NCBI GenBank assembly: GCA_034440615.1
Contig: JAOTOM010004288.1
Coordinates: forward strand, 124,001 to 188,000
From: Ashinkailepas kermadecensis
Lineage: Eukaryota; Arthropoda; Thecostraca; Neolepadidae
Direction of reading: 5' to 3'
DNA: 64,000 nt
Shown here: positions 1-11,502 of the stretch, piece after piece
How positions within the stretch are numbered: position 1 is the first letter of the stretch
Layout: the number at the start of each line of letters is the position of its first letter
Notes under the pieces: model-generated
What the model was told of the DNA's origin: nothing
Databases searched by the model: none
What the model saw: only the letters and a program-made list of their open reading frames with translations
Translations under genes and position numbers: made by a program

Positions 1-30
1 GATTGGTCGCGGGTGGACTCGGTAATACCA
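1..30 (-). repeat. SINE body fragment cut by the left edge
   Basis: Matches the internal body of the SINE at 10236-10410 (the stretch around GGTGGACTC), so one copy runs out of the window. Confidence 0.6.
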
Positions 31-364
31 GTATACCAGTAAGTATTTTCTAAATGTACTAATATAAATATGCATCAAATGCAAATAGAAAGCAACATAC
101 CCAGTTTCAAGGTGCAACTATCTTCCATGGTGTACATCGCTTGGTACCAACATTTCTTAACTTTTATACAATGCTTTGACACAATGCAGTGTTCTTTCCC
201 GAATACTACAGTATGTACTTTAACATATCCACAAAATGAAGCACTTCACTTCCATGCAAGATTGGTGGGCATGGATTGGATTATTAACCTTCATTTGCTT
301 CACATCCTGGGAGTGCATAATTCCTACCATAAATAACTGTGCTAGCGCAGCAGTGTTCTCTTCA
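31..364. other. No gene seen
   Basis: AT-rich sequence. The one short open frame has no recognisable motif. Confidence 0.5.
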
Positions 365-565
365 CGGGTCAAGTGAATGGGGCTATATTGTTGTATTGTG
401 TAGGATGTTGGTGGACAGTTCCTTTGGGATTTAGGATGTGGTATTGTTTGGAGTGTTGGGTATCTTTTTATTCAGGCTTATAGTGCCTTCTCTTTACAGG
501 CTTGTCCCAGATGGGCCCCTGTGGCTCTTATTAAGTCTGAACACTTTATGACTTTATTAGCATTG
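365..565 (+). mobile_element. CR1-like LINE, 3' UTR end (copy 0)
   Basis: Shares the 3' UTR block CCAGATGGGCCCCTGTGG with copies ending near 7345 and 61045. It ends in octamer repeats ACTTTATG ACTTTAT instead of poly(A), as CR1-clade LINEs do. Confidence 0.75.
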
Positions 566-1145
566 TGGAATGGCTGCTGTTCACATGATGGATTAAAATA
601 TGCTGATTTATAAGTGCCACAGTATTCTATAATTGGTCCAAGACTAGAGCCTGGCTCCTCTTTTTGGTATTGTTGACTTTTTGGTTGGTTGTTTGGCCAT
701 TGATCACTTGGTGGTCTTTATTTTGGTTCTTCATCATATACTACTTCTTACAAAGCATTGTCATTAGGTGTAAGGCATCAACTGGTGCATCACTTGGCTA
801 TTCACAACCCACTGGTCCAACACTCTGCCATTAGTCACCTGACACCTAGTCATGTACCATTTGGTTATTGGCCACCACCTTCCACCCTGGTCCACACTCT
901 GCATTAGTCACCTGACACCTGGTCTGACCATTTTGGCCACCTTGCCCATGATTGGGTTGCTGGTCACTATTTAGTTGGCTGTTTGGCTCTTGGGGACTTG
1001 ATGGCTCCTCCTTCGGTTGGCACAACACTAGTTTATGATAACCCTTCAATTGACTATTAGTCACCCACTTGTGTATAATTTTGTTATTGGCTGGTCTGTT
1101 AATTCTGATTAGTGCTGCACAAGTGTCTAATTCATCAGCTATCAC
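566..1145. other. No gene; small duplication
   Basis: Not recognised. A stretch containing TTAGTCACCTGACACCT occurs twice (about 818-852 and 890-926), a local duplication with a period near 74 bp. Confidence 0.5.
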
Positions 1146-1149
1146 GGCA

Positions 1150-1445
1150 TGGGGTTGATTGAACAGTTATGGTCCAGATTGAAGTATGGCTACATGAAAA
1201 GAAACAAGGAGTAGTATTACATGGAGATAAAATCTGAATTGAAGCATGCTTTGAGTGAAGTGCTGCGGGGCTCTGTCTAGATCCATTTCTCATCATCTTT
1301 GTGAACAACATTGAGGCATGGCTAAAGAATAGGGTGTTTAAATTTGCTGATATTAGGCTGGTAAGAATGGTTAATGATAGTAATGAATCTGGCAATATTC
1401 AGCTAGACTTGGAGGACCCAAAACCATGGACTGACCAAAGGCGGC
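1150..1445 (+). mobile_element. CR1-like LINE, reverse transcriptase fragment (copy 1)
   Basis: Aligns by eye with 5450-5730 of the longer copy, covering the region before and after the catalytic FADD motif, with several stops and indels. Flanked by unassigned sequence. Confidence 0.7.
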
Positions 1446-1714
1446 TATGCAGGAAGCAAGGTAGTTCTGAAAAAAATATTTGTACATTATAATACTCAGA
1501 CACAGCATTTAACAAACAAATTGTAACATGTTCCGAAACATGATTCAGACACATTGGCCACTCATTTCCAGAGCAGATGCATCTTTGCAGCTGGAGACCA
1601 ACATGATACCAAACACGGAGTTTTTAGTGGAGTAATATATAATGAATAATAATATAGAATGCAAAAAAAAAACCTAACCTAATTTCTTTTGTTTGATATT
1701 TTGCTATATAAGTC

Positions 1715-3727
1715 AGTAAGAATTTTCATGGCTTGCTTTGAGGAAAATTTGCCTTCAGCCAAATCAATCATGGTTTATTTTTAGGCAAATCCAGAATCAT
1801 ATAGAATAGCTAGAAATAAAGTTAGGAGGTTTGTTAAGGCATCTACAAGACTGGCTGAAATCAAATTACCTCAAGAATGTCCAACAGGCAACGGTAAGAG
1901 GTTCTTTATCATCTACAAATATAAGTCTAAACAGTGTAGTGTAGGGCCAATGGAGGTAGATGGTAAAATATTGGTCGGAGTTTAGGGGCGCATCAAATGC
2001 ATCGGTCATGCAGCATCACATAGTGGTCAATGATTGTGATATAGTGGGGTCCCTAAGGAAACAACTCTCATCAGTATTTACTAAAGAGAACTCTGGTGCA
2101 TTGGAAACAATTGAAAGCTATGCCATGGTAGGTGATATGTTGGAGTATCTTACAATAACTACAGAAGCTGTAGAAAAACAGTTGCAGAACATAAAGCCTA
2201 ATAAAGTTTCTGGGCAATATGATATACATGTTACGATCTTAGTAGTGTGCTAAAGCAATGGCAGTTCCCCTATGTATCAATTTCAGGTATTCTATGGAGT
2301 ATTCTGAAGTACCTGAAGATTGGCAAAATGCAAATATAGTAACAATTTTGAAGAAAAAAAGGAAGTATCAAGTGTGTAGGCAACTACAGGCCACTCAGAT
2401 TGACCTCAATAGATTGCAAGGTACTATAAAAACTGGTCAAACTGAATATTCAGACTCATCTAGATAGGCACAACTTTCTAAGGGATACCCAACATGGATT
2501 TTGATCTCAAATATCTTGCTTAACTAACCCATTGGAGATTATGGAGTATGTAACTAAAGAAGTAGACAATCAAAATAGGATGGATGTCGTGTACTTGGAC
2601 TTTAGCAATGCTTTTGAAAAAGTCTCACATGGGCATCTAATTTATCAACTAGAAGAGCATGGGATTGATGGATAGGGTCTATGTTGGATTGAATCATGGT
2701 TAAGGGGATGGAAACAAAGGGTGATGTTGAATGGATGTAAATCTGAATGGAGGGATGTTCTGAGTGGAGTAACACAGAGCTCTGTTCTAGGGACACTTCC
2801 CTTTCCCATCTTTGTGAATAACATTGAGGTAGGACTGAGGAATAGGGTGTTCAAATTTGTTCATGACATCAAATTAATAGAAGTGGCTAACAGTTGAGAT
2901 CAATCCAGTAATATTCACCTTGTCTTGGAGAACCAAAAAAGTGGGCTGATCAATGGCAGATGTCTTTCAACTATGAAAAATAGAAGGTTATGCATCCTGA
3001 GTCTGGAGGTGAGATGCTCAGATATACAATGGGTGGTATGAAACTGGATGTTATTGAAGAGGTGTATTAGTTTCAAACAATCTTAAAGCAGAAAAAAAGC
3101 AATGTATCTCAACTAGGAACAGGGAAATCAGAATACTGGCAATCATTAATTAATTTCTGCTAGCTCAGTTGGATAGAGAGCTGGCCTGCACTGGTCTCCC
3201 GTGTCCTGTTAACACAGGGCTTAAGTCACTTCATGATCTCGCATTTAGCCCCTGCTGGGAGTGTCAGTTAGCAGCTGGCCAGATAAGGCCGGGGACGAGC
3301 CACTAGGCGGCCGTGTCGGTGCATTGATGGCACATTAAACTTTCGGTTAAAATTCTGCTGTTGAACTGGAATTCATGGATCGGGTGGTTGGGCCAGGGTC
3401 CATGCAACAAACTCTGCTTAGCAATAGGACCCTGGTTGATAAAGCCACCCCAGTAAAAACTTGGATTTTTTTTTAATAATAGGAGTGTGAGGTATAAGAG
3501 CAAGGCAGTCATGAAAATATTGTGCTTAGCCTTTGGGTGACCCCACTTAGAATATTCTGTACAGGCATGGAGCCCCTACTTAGAAAAGATATAGATATGC
3601 TAGAAAGAATGCAGCACAAAGCCACTAGACTCGTCAGTGGACTAGGTAACTTAGGATATCGGGAAAGACCTATGGCATTCAATATATACTCACCCAAATA
3701 TAGGAAATTAAGGGGTGATATGATTGT
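1715..3727 (+). mobile_element. CR1-like LINE, degenerate copy 2
   Basis: Starts with a short endonuclease-region piece (about 1715-1770), jumps to the linker and reverse transcriptase region, and runs to the C-terminal region. Stops and frameshifts are throughout. It is interrupted by a SINE (about 3148-3475) and ends abruptly at 3727, where the next copy begins in the same orientation. Confidence 0.8.
3148..3475 (+). mobile_element. tRNA-derived SINE inserted in LINE copy 2
   Basis: The head has a Pol III A-box-like GCTAGCTCAGTTGGATAG. A 3' hairpin has perfect arms CAGGGTCC/GGACCCTG, and the tail is a T run ending TTTTAATAAT. LINE sequence resumes on the far side (ATTAAT/AATAAT at the two edges), so the SINE is younger than the LINE copy. 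Confidence 0.72.
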
Positions 3728-5046
3728 CTGAGAAGCTAGATTTGGTATGCATAACAGAGGCATGGGTTAATGAAAACATTTTTGGAGACAACTTGCAAGA
3801 ATTTGAATTGACAGGCTACAACATGCATGCTTATCAAAGGAAGGCAAGGATAGGAGGAGGTATACTCTTGTATGTCAGACAAGTAATGAAATGGCATTCC
3901 ATAGAGGATAGTGTACATAATGAAGGAGTAGAATCCTTGTGGTTAGATATCATTATGAAGAATGGAACAAAATTTAGGATTGGGGCATTCTATAGACCTC
4001 CAGACCAGAATGGAAACATGGACAATTTGATGCAGGAAGAGATAACTAGGAGAGCACAGGAGAGAACTGTTTTGTTGGGGGATTTCAACATAACAGGATT
4101 GGGAAGCAAAACTATAGGTCTGAGCAAATCAGGAAGAAGTTTCATGGATTGTTTTGAGGAAAATTTCTTCTTTCAAATGATACATGAACTTACAAGGGAA
4201 AATGAAATATTAGATCTTGTGCTTACTAATGAGGAACATTTTGTACAAAATGTGAACATAGGAGAGACCTTGGGTAATAGTGATCACAACATTATACGCT
4301 TCTCATTGTATGTTGGAAATGTAGGAACCAATAAGACAGTGATTCCAAATTTTGCTCAAGGGAATTACAATGAGTTCAGGATCTTCCTGAATGAAATTAA
4401 TTGGGAAGACTTATTGAAAGGCTTAGATGCTAATGAAATGTGGAGAATGATAAAATATAAACTATTTCAAGGTCAGGATAGGTTCATTCCCAAAATGCAA
4501 ATTAGATTAACCAGGGTTAAGCACCCTTCATGGCTGACCGGGGAAGTAAAGCATTTATTGGATTCAAAGAAACAGGCATTCAAGAAACTAAAATATGCTA
4601 ACTCTGAGGTAAACCTCAAATCATATAGAATAGCTAGAAATAAAGTTAGGAGGTGTGTTAGGGCATCTAAAAGACTGGCTGAAATCAAATTAGCTCAGGA
4701 ATGTTCAGCAGGTAATGCTAAGAGATTCTTTAGTTTCTACAAATTTAAGGCTAACAAGTGTAGTGTAGGACCACTGGAGGTAGATGGGGAATTAGTTGTT
4801 GATGATTGTGATATTGTGGAATCCCTAAGCAAGCAATTCTCATCAGTCTTTAGTAAAGAGAATTCTGGTAGAATAGAAACAATTGAATCGTATGCCATGA
4901 CAGATGATAGGTTGGTGTATCTTACAATAACTACAGAAGCTGTAGAAAAGCTGTTGCAGAATATAAAACCTAATAAAGCTTCTGGGCCAGATGATATATA
5001 TGCTAGGGTTTTAGTAGAGTGTGCTAAAGCTTTAGTAGTTCCCTAG
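3724..5046 (+). pseudogene. LINE endonuclease domain plus linker (5'-truncated)
   Basis: 440 open codons; the first codon is TTG from the junction, not a real start. Endonuclease/exonuclease/phosphatase-fold motifs are visible: TE (residues 11-12), FYRPP (89-93), GDFN (119-122) and SDHN (186-189). This domain nicks target DNA to prime reverse transcription. The frame ends at a TAG produced by an indel just after the start of the reverse transcriptase region (NKASGPDDI). Confidence 0.88.
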
Positions 5047-5092
5047 GTATAATTGTCAGGCGGTCTATGGAATATTCTGAAGTGCCTGAAGA

Positions 5093-5983
5093 TTGGACAA
5101 ATGCAAATATAGTACAAATTTTCAAAAACGGAAGTATGAAGTGTGTGTAGGGAACTACAGGCCAGTCAGTTTGACCTCAATAGTTTGCAAGGTACTAGAA
5201 AATCTGGTTAAACAGAATGTTCAGATTCATCTCGATAGGCACAATCTTTTAAGGGATACTCAACATGGATTTCGATCTCGAAGGTCTTGTTTAACTAACC
5301 TTTTAGAGTTCATGGAGTATGTTACTAAAGAAGTAGACAATCAAAGCAGGATGGATGTTGTGTACTTGGACCCTAGCAAAGCTTTTGATAAAGTTCAACA
5401 TGGGAGGCTAATTCATCAACTACAGCAACATGGGATTGTTGGAAAAGTTATAGGTTGGATTGAAGCATGGTTGAGGGGAAGGAAACAAAGGGTAATGTTA
5501 AATGGATGTAAATCTGATTGGAAGGATGTTCTGAGTGGAGTACCACAGGGCTCTGTTCTAGGGCCACTTCTCTTTATCAACTTTGTGAATAACATTGAGG
5601 TAGGGCTGAGGAATAGAGTGTTCAAATTTGCTGATGACATGAAGCTGGTAGGAGTGGCAAACAGTTATGATCAATCTAGAAATATTCAACTAGACTTGGA
5701 GGACCTAAAAAGGTGGGCTGATCAATGGCAGATGTCTTTCAACTATGACAAGTGTAAGGTTATGCATCCAGGGTCTGGAGGTGAGACTTTCGGATATACA
5801 ATGGGAGGGAGGGAAATGGATGTTATTGAAGAGGAAAGGGACTTAGGTGTGTTGGTTTCAAAAGACCTTAAAGCAGAAAAACAATGTAGCTCAGCTAGGA
5901 ACAGGGCACTCAGAATGCTGGGACTCATTAATAGAAGTGTGATATATAAGAGCAAGGAAGTCATGAAAAAAAACTGTACTTAG
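5093..5983 (+). pseudogene. LINE reverse transcriptase core (frameshifted)
   Basis: About 296 open codons carrying reverse transcriptase motifs: NYRPVSL (residues 21-27), GFR (59-61), KAFD (96-99), GVPQGSVLGPLLF (149-161) and catalytic FADD (179-182). Frame changes lie near 5045-5130 and inside an A run near 5970. Domain order and tail are those of the CR1/L2 group. Confidence 0.9.
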
Positions 5984-5988
5984 CATAT

Positions 5989-6351
5989 GTGCGACCCCGC
6001 TTGGAATATTCTGTACAAGCTTGGAGCCCCTACCTAGAAAAAGATATAGACAAGTTAGAAAGAGTGCAGCGCAAAGCAACCAGACTCATCAGTGGAATAT
6101 GGAACTTAGAATATGGAGAAAGGTTTTTTAGGAGATTAAGGGGAGACACGATTGAAATGTACAAAATTGTTAAAGGACTAGATCAGGTCAATTTAAATGG
6201 TGCTCTTCAGTTTAGAGTATCACATAGGGTTCATCAATTCAGGTTAGACAAGTTGAGGTGTAGGACAGTTAAGCGACAACAGGTCTTCAGTCAAGGGTTG
6301 TTGATCAGTGGAATGGGCTGCCTGCTGATGTTGTGGGGAGTTCCGCATTGA
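5989..6351 (+). pseudogene. LINE C-terminal region
   Basis: Carries RPRLEYSVQAWSPYLEKDID and ERVQRKATRLI, the C-terminal signature common in CR1-like proteins. About 30 nt present in copies 2 and 5 are missing here. The last part (around LNVFKSRVDKFF) continues in another frame to about 6410. Confidence 0.85.
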
Positions 6352-6705
6352 ATGTATTTAAAAGTAGGGTGGATAAATTTTTTAGGCAGGAAAATCTTGT
6401 TTTTCAGTTCTAATTTGTGATGGATGGAGTGATATTTATGTTAAGTAAGTGTGCACGGCACGGACCCCTTTAAGCGGGCATGGATGCGGTTGGGGGTTAT
6501 TGGTAGCACATTCAATCCATGTGTGTTGGGAGAGATCAGGGGAGCAGGGCTGGATAGCTGGGGTAGATAGGCATTGATGGGTGTGTGGGATGTTGGAGAA
6601 CTGGTTTCTTCAGGATGAGGGATGGTTGGGAGGGTCTTTTTACCAGGCTTGTATTATCTTCCATTTACAGACTTAACTGGATGGGCCCTTGGGTCTCTTA
6701 GCAAG

Positions 6706-7203
6706 TCTAAACGCTTTATAACGTTACATAAGGTGTACCTAGCAGTGGATTCAGCACCTTCCTTCGGGATGTGATACTGATGAGATTTTCTATGGTAGCA
6801 CAATGGGTATGATGAGAGGAGTTTGTAATTGTTGAGTGTGTTATGCAATAGCAAGCGAGTATCTTATTGAGTCTAAACGCTTTATAACTTTATATAGGGT
6901 GTACCTAGCAGTGGATTCAGCACCTCCCTTTGGGATGTGATACTGATGAGATTGTCTATAGTAACACAATGTGTATGATGGGAGGAGTTTGTAATTGTTG
7001 AGTGTGTTATGCAGTAGCAAGTGAGTCTCTTATTAATACTAAACGCTTTATAACTTTATATAGGGTGTACCTAGCAGTGGATTCAGCACCTTCCTTCGGG
7101 ATGTGATACTGGTGAGTTTGTCTATGGTAGCACAATGGGTATGATGAGAGGATTTTGAAATTGTTGAGTGTGTTATGCAATAGCAAGTGAATGGTGCCAG
7201 ATA
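6706..7203 (+). repeat. Three tandem 166-bp units in LINE 3' UTR
   Basis: Units start at 6706, 6872 and 7038, each with (T)CTAAACGCTTTATAAC and each exactly 166 bp from the last. The unit joins the LINE's terminal segment to an upstream UTR stretch. The sequence then runs on into a normal LINE 3' end near 7345. Confidence 0.88.
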
Positions 7204-7345
7204 GGCTGGGATATGTAGCTTCCTAGGAACTTCAGATAAGGGATTTATTGGGGTAGAGTATGTACATTTCTAGTACCTTTTCCAGATAGGCTTAACCCAG
7301 ATGGGCCCCTGTGGCTCTTATTAAGCCTTAACATTTTATGACTTT
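7204..7345 (+). mobile_element. CR1-like LINE 3' end after the triplication
   Basis: Contains CCAGATGGGCCCCTGTGG and ends in TTTATGACTTTATGA, the normal terminus for this family. Confidence 0.7.
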
Positions 7346-7930
7346 ATGATTGAAATGCATAAAATCATTAAAAGGCTAGATCAGGTCAATCTGAATGATG
7401 CCCTTCTATTTAGATTATTACATAGCATAATTCAGGTTAGACAAATCAAGGTGTAGGACAGCTAAGCAACAACAGGTCTTCAGTCAAGGGATTGGTGATC
7501 AGTGGAATAGGCTGTCTGCTGATGCTGTGGGGAGTCCCTCATTGAATGTATTTGAAAATATGGTGGACAACTTTCTCGGGCTGCAAAATCTTGTTTTTGA
7601 GTTCCATGTAGTGGTGGATGGGGTCAGATTTATGCTAAGTGGGTGTGCACTATACAGGCTCCTTCAACCAGGCATGGATGAGTCCAAAAATTATTGGTAT
7701 GGCACACAAGTCACATGTGTTACACAGGATCAAGTGAATTGGGCTGGATAGGTAAAGTAGATTGATGTATGTGTGGGATGTTGGTGGATTGATTCTTTGG
7801 AATCAGGGAGATGGTGTTGGTTGGGGTGATAAGTGTCTTTTTGTCAGAGTTATGGTATCTTACCTCTACATACCTAACCTGAATTGGCTCTTTTTAAGTA
7901 GGAACACTTTATGACTTCATGACTTTATAT
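7346..7930 (+). mobile_element. CR1-like LINE, 5'-truncated copy 4
   Basis: Begins within the C-terminal coding region and continues through the UTR to ACTTTATG ACTTCATG ACTTTAT. It abuts the previous copy's 3' end head-to-tail. Confidence 0.8.
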
Positions 7931-8577
7931 TGTATACACAAAACTACCTGCAAACCTTCCAGAACTATCATGGTCTGATCTGCATAGGTGATTGTACATC
8001 AGCAATTTGCTCTCCCATCTAGTTGCTTTAGATCCTTCCAAGTCATTATTGGCTTCAACTAAAACATAACAGATATTAACTCAAAACATATATCATACAG
8101 TATTTAATATTAATAACAATTGGCTCCAATCAATATTTGCAGCTTTTTCATAGACACCAATTGTTGCTTGGTTGTGGGATGAAAGCTATGTTAGACTGAG
8201 TGTGTTTAGTATAATTTTAATGAAGCCATTTGATATTCTGAAACCCATACCCCAATATCTGGCAAGTAGCAAATCGGTCAGTACTGAGCATTCTACTCAT
8301 TGGCTGTGTCATGAATATTTTTTATTTGTGTGGTGTTTGCATGTTGGGAGTATCAGGTATGGACGTATAAACTTGGTTGACATGGAATAAGTATACTTTT
8401 GTCATCATTATATGTACCGTTGCTCAGGAAATTGGCTTATAACCACATCATTTGCTGATTAACCATAGTGACAATTTCTCATCTGGCAGCCAAATGTCTC
8501 CTGCCAGATGTGTATTATTTGCTAATGTCTGTAAGTTTAATTCTACATAATTTGGCAGCATCACTAGTAAAAACTAT
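7931..8577. other. No gene seen
   Basis: AT-rich and unassigned. No open frame here has a recognisable domain. Confidence 0.5.
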
Positions 8578-8581
8578 TTAA

Positions 8582-9599
8582 CCTGCTCACGTCCGGGGGG
8601 GCAGATATCCGCCCCCCCCGGCGGTTTTTCCTACTTTGCCGCCATACTAATTGGGTTAGCAAGGCCAAACCTCGCATGGCTGCTCATTGGTCTTTTCCAC
8701 ATATCCTCAGACATTTTTGGCCCTGGGTCATCTCAAGTCAGGTCACCAGGTCAGGCGAAGTGACCTAACGTCCCTCCGAGTTCTAGGTGGCATCACTCCC
8801 ACAATAATTGGGCGATTGATTTCAAACTTATATCACGTCATGATCTTATCAGGGTCTATAATATGTATATCACGGTTTTTTTCGTAGCGTTGACCTGAGG
8901 TCAGGTCATGGCCATGGCTTACCCATTATAGGCCTATGGAAAAATATACAAATGTTTCCTGGTTACATATTTGCTCTCGGAATGACCTCCAACCGTTATG
9001 GCGTGTAGTTGGAAGCTATTCGCAATGCTATCGCTGACATTTTTGCTCAGCGGCCCCACCAAGGTCAGCTGAGGTCACCTGAAATCACTAGCACATTTAT
9101 GTGCATTATATCGCAATGCATTGAGCTAGAAGGCTGAAATTACCGTCATTGTGCTTGTATCGCCAAGACGTGTCGATTGATATATTACATGACCTCCCTA
9201 CTCTACCCCATAACCTTGACCTGAGGTCATTGTTTCGGTGACACATCTGTTGACCTGACCTTAAATTACACAGCTTATGTCGATAACACATTTCAAGGGC
9301 TGTCGAATAGCATTTGCAGTTTGTTCCTATCTGTTACAGGTCCTGAAATATGTGTCAATATCCGAGGGTCCCACCCGATCTGGTCGAATTTGACATATGA
9401 TGACCCAGTGACCTAAATATTGACCTGAGCGAGAAAATGACCGAAATACTTTCGATAGAGCTTGTCACCAGCTATCCAAAGCCGTTTTCCGTTTGTCGCT
9501 ACCTAGCATAGTTCTCGAGATCTTATGGGGGGGCAGACATCTGCCCCCCCCTCCCCCCGGACATGCGAAGTTGGCGCGGACCGCCGGACGTGCGAGTGG
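8582..9599. mobile_element. piggyBac-like non-autonomous element rich in AGGTCA half-sites
   Basis: Left end is TTAA|CCTGCTCACGTCCGG; the right end reversed reads CCACTCGCACGTCCGG, next to a degenerate TAAT. Subterminal G-run/C-run palindromes (GGGGGGGCAGATATC, and GGGGGGGCAGACATC at the other end) lie inside each end. There is no transposase. TTAA at one end and the CC-starting inverted ends suggest piggyBac-like mobilisation; the second TTAA is mutated, so this is inference. The interior holds 15 exact AGGTCA/TGACCT hexamers. Confidence 0.62.
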
Positions 9600-9603
9600 T
9601 AAT

Positions 9604-10011
9604 TATAAAAACTGATGTGAGAATCATATTGAATGACCACTTCTAATCTATGAGGATCATTATGCCAGGTCTCCTTGCTCTGTCTTGTTCCCAAGCCCAT
9701 GTGACCTGGGAGGAAAAAAAAGCTGCTGTAAAACTGCCTCATGTCCCATGAGTGCTACCATTTTTTCACAAAACTACACAGGACAGTGCATGGAGAGGTT
9801 ATTCTGTACATTCTGCACACTCCTTACAGACTTGGTGAAATGCTGATGTGGATCTCACGAGGAGGAACAAAAGAACAACATATCATATCAAAGTCTGCTG
9901 AATTCATGAATGGAAAATGGCAAATAATACATCCTTGGACAGGCATGAAAATGTGAATACAAATAGATGTGATGTACCTACCCACTTATTCACATTATTT
10001 TACCAACTAAA
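9604..10011. other. No gene seen
   Basis: Short open frames without motifs. Confidence 0.45.
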
Positions 10012-10025
10012 GAAATAGGTACCTT

Positions 10026-10186
10026 GGTTGGTTATTGGTTTTACGACACGTCGACCATTGAGTCATGTAGCGTCGCCAATCTCTCACGCCGATTGGTCAC
10101 GGGCGAAGAGTAGCGACAGGTGAGACTCGAACACACAACCTTTCGATTGTGAGACGAGCATCTTACCCATAGACCACTTGTCCCAC
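10026..10186 (-). mobile_element. tRNA-headed SINE, full length (161 bp)
   Basis: Perfect 14-bp target-site duplication GAAATAGGTACCTT (10012-10025 and 10187-10200). Read on the minus strand: a tRNA-like head with A box TGGTCTATGGG and B box GTTCGAGTC, a short body, a 3' hairpin domain, and the tail AACCAATAACCAACC. CAC is the likely anticodon, so a Val-type tRNA origin is possible. Confidence 0.88.
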
Positions 10187-10235
10187 GAAATAGGTACCTT
10201 CACATTCACCATTCAATCACAGTGCATGTCAAGAA

Positions 10236-10410
10236 GAAGAACATTGGGTTCTTTTACAATGCATTCAACCCCTAAGTAATATAGTGTTGCCAACCTCTCA
10301 CACTGATTGGTTGTGGGTGGACTCAGTAATGCCACAGGTTGTGAGATTCAAACCCACAATCCTGCAATCAAGATTTCTGACACTATACCAACTGAGCTAC
10401 TGTGGCCCCC
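10236..10410 (-). mobile_element. tRNA-headed SINE, second copy with a different head
   Basis: Perfect 15-bp duplication AGTGCATGTCAAGAA (10221-10235 and 10411-10425). Head: CCACAG pairs with CTGTGG as an acceptor stem, with A box TAGCTCAGTTGG. The body matches the neighbouring SINE. The 3' hairpin is more diverged. Confidence 0.85.
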
Positions 10411-10496
10411 AGTGCATGTCAAGAAATAGGTGTAATGTCTACTAAGTGAACAAAGACCATTGCATTGGTCAGCAACTAGGACACTAGCAAGCAGAG

Positions 10497-11470
10497 TGGG
10501 AAAGTAACCGACCAGAAAAAAAAACCTATGTAATCAGTACCTACATAATATGCATAAGTAATATGCATTGTCATTTTTGGTCAAACCAACTGTCAAAACA
10601 TAGGAAAAAAGAAGTTAACAATGGATGGCACTGCCTGGCAGCGACTCGTGATAATCAGCACTGTTTTGTCTCTCATAACTCAGGAGCAATGTGCTTTTCA
10701 TTCACTGTTGGTCTCAGTACAGTGTTAGCCATATTGATATGAAAAACAAACAAAAATACTTCACCCTCGGCTCAGAGCACATACCTACCTACTCAGCCAA
10801 TTCCCTATGTAATATGAACACAACTCCGCTACCACACACACCAGTCAGATGTGATGGCGGTGCGCAAATAAAGGGATCCGTCAAGGTCTTGTGTTTGCAG
10901 TATGACACTGTTAACCATGTGTTCAAAGTTGCTAATGGTTATGACGTCATATACAAAGTACCTTGCATTGATTGGTTGACAGACAGATTTCAGAACAGAA
11001 AATGCTAACTCAGCCAATTCTGATCGGTGGCCTCCGGGACTCTGGAGGACGTCTCTTAAAACTGTCAAATTTTCCCACTATATGGGTGGCAAAAACACAG
11101 GTTTTCAGACATGGCTCCAGAGCCAGAGAACATTGTACTCAGTGCTCATGCACACCATCTTGCAAGTGCTGTTGAACGTTGTTGTCTGCATTTCCGGTGG
11201 TTCAAATGATGGAAGTGTGTGAAGTTGTTTTCTGGCTGCTGACTGCTACAAAAAGTGGTTAGTTCTAGCAGTGACTGTAAGTGGAATAAACAGAGTTTTT
11301 TGGGTGTCGTTCTGTGTTTGTTTTTATTGATATATTTGTTCCCACATTTGTGTCAGAGTGCATGTGAAGCCCATCCTATCCAGTATGAACCTGGAGTGCA
11401 AAAATGTTTTCAGAGATAAAATCTCTTAAGAAGTGCCTTAATTCCCACCCTGCTAGCAAGCTTTATCAAG
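10497..11470 (+). repeat. Foldback, left arm
   Basis: Inverted relative to about 11990-12950. Blocks such as ACATAATATGCATAAGTAATATG and CAGGATAGGATGGGCTT-type stretches reappear reversed. Divergence is moderate. No protein-coding motif is present, although short frames on both strands encode look-alike peptides because of the symmetry. Confidence 0.82.
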
Positions 11471-11502
11471 CATCCACATCCAATAGTTTCACTTTTTAGG
11501 TA

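Larger units (their letters stand above)
3728..6725 (+). mobile_element. CR1-like LINE, long 5'-truncated copy 3
   Basis: The best-preserved copy: apurinic-endonuclease-like domain, reverse transcriptase and the C-terminal region typical of CR1 proteins, in three open pieces broken by frameshifts, then a 3' UTR. The start lies just before KLDLVCITEAW, so the N-terminal beta strand and any ORF1 are missing. It cannot be active as it stands. Confidence 0.88.
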
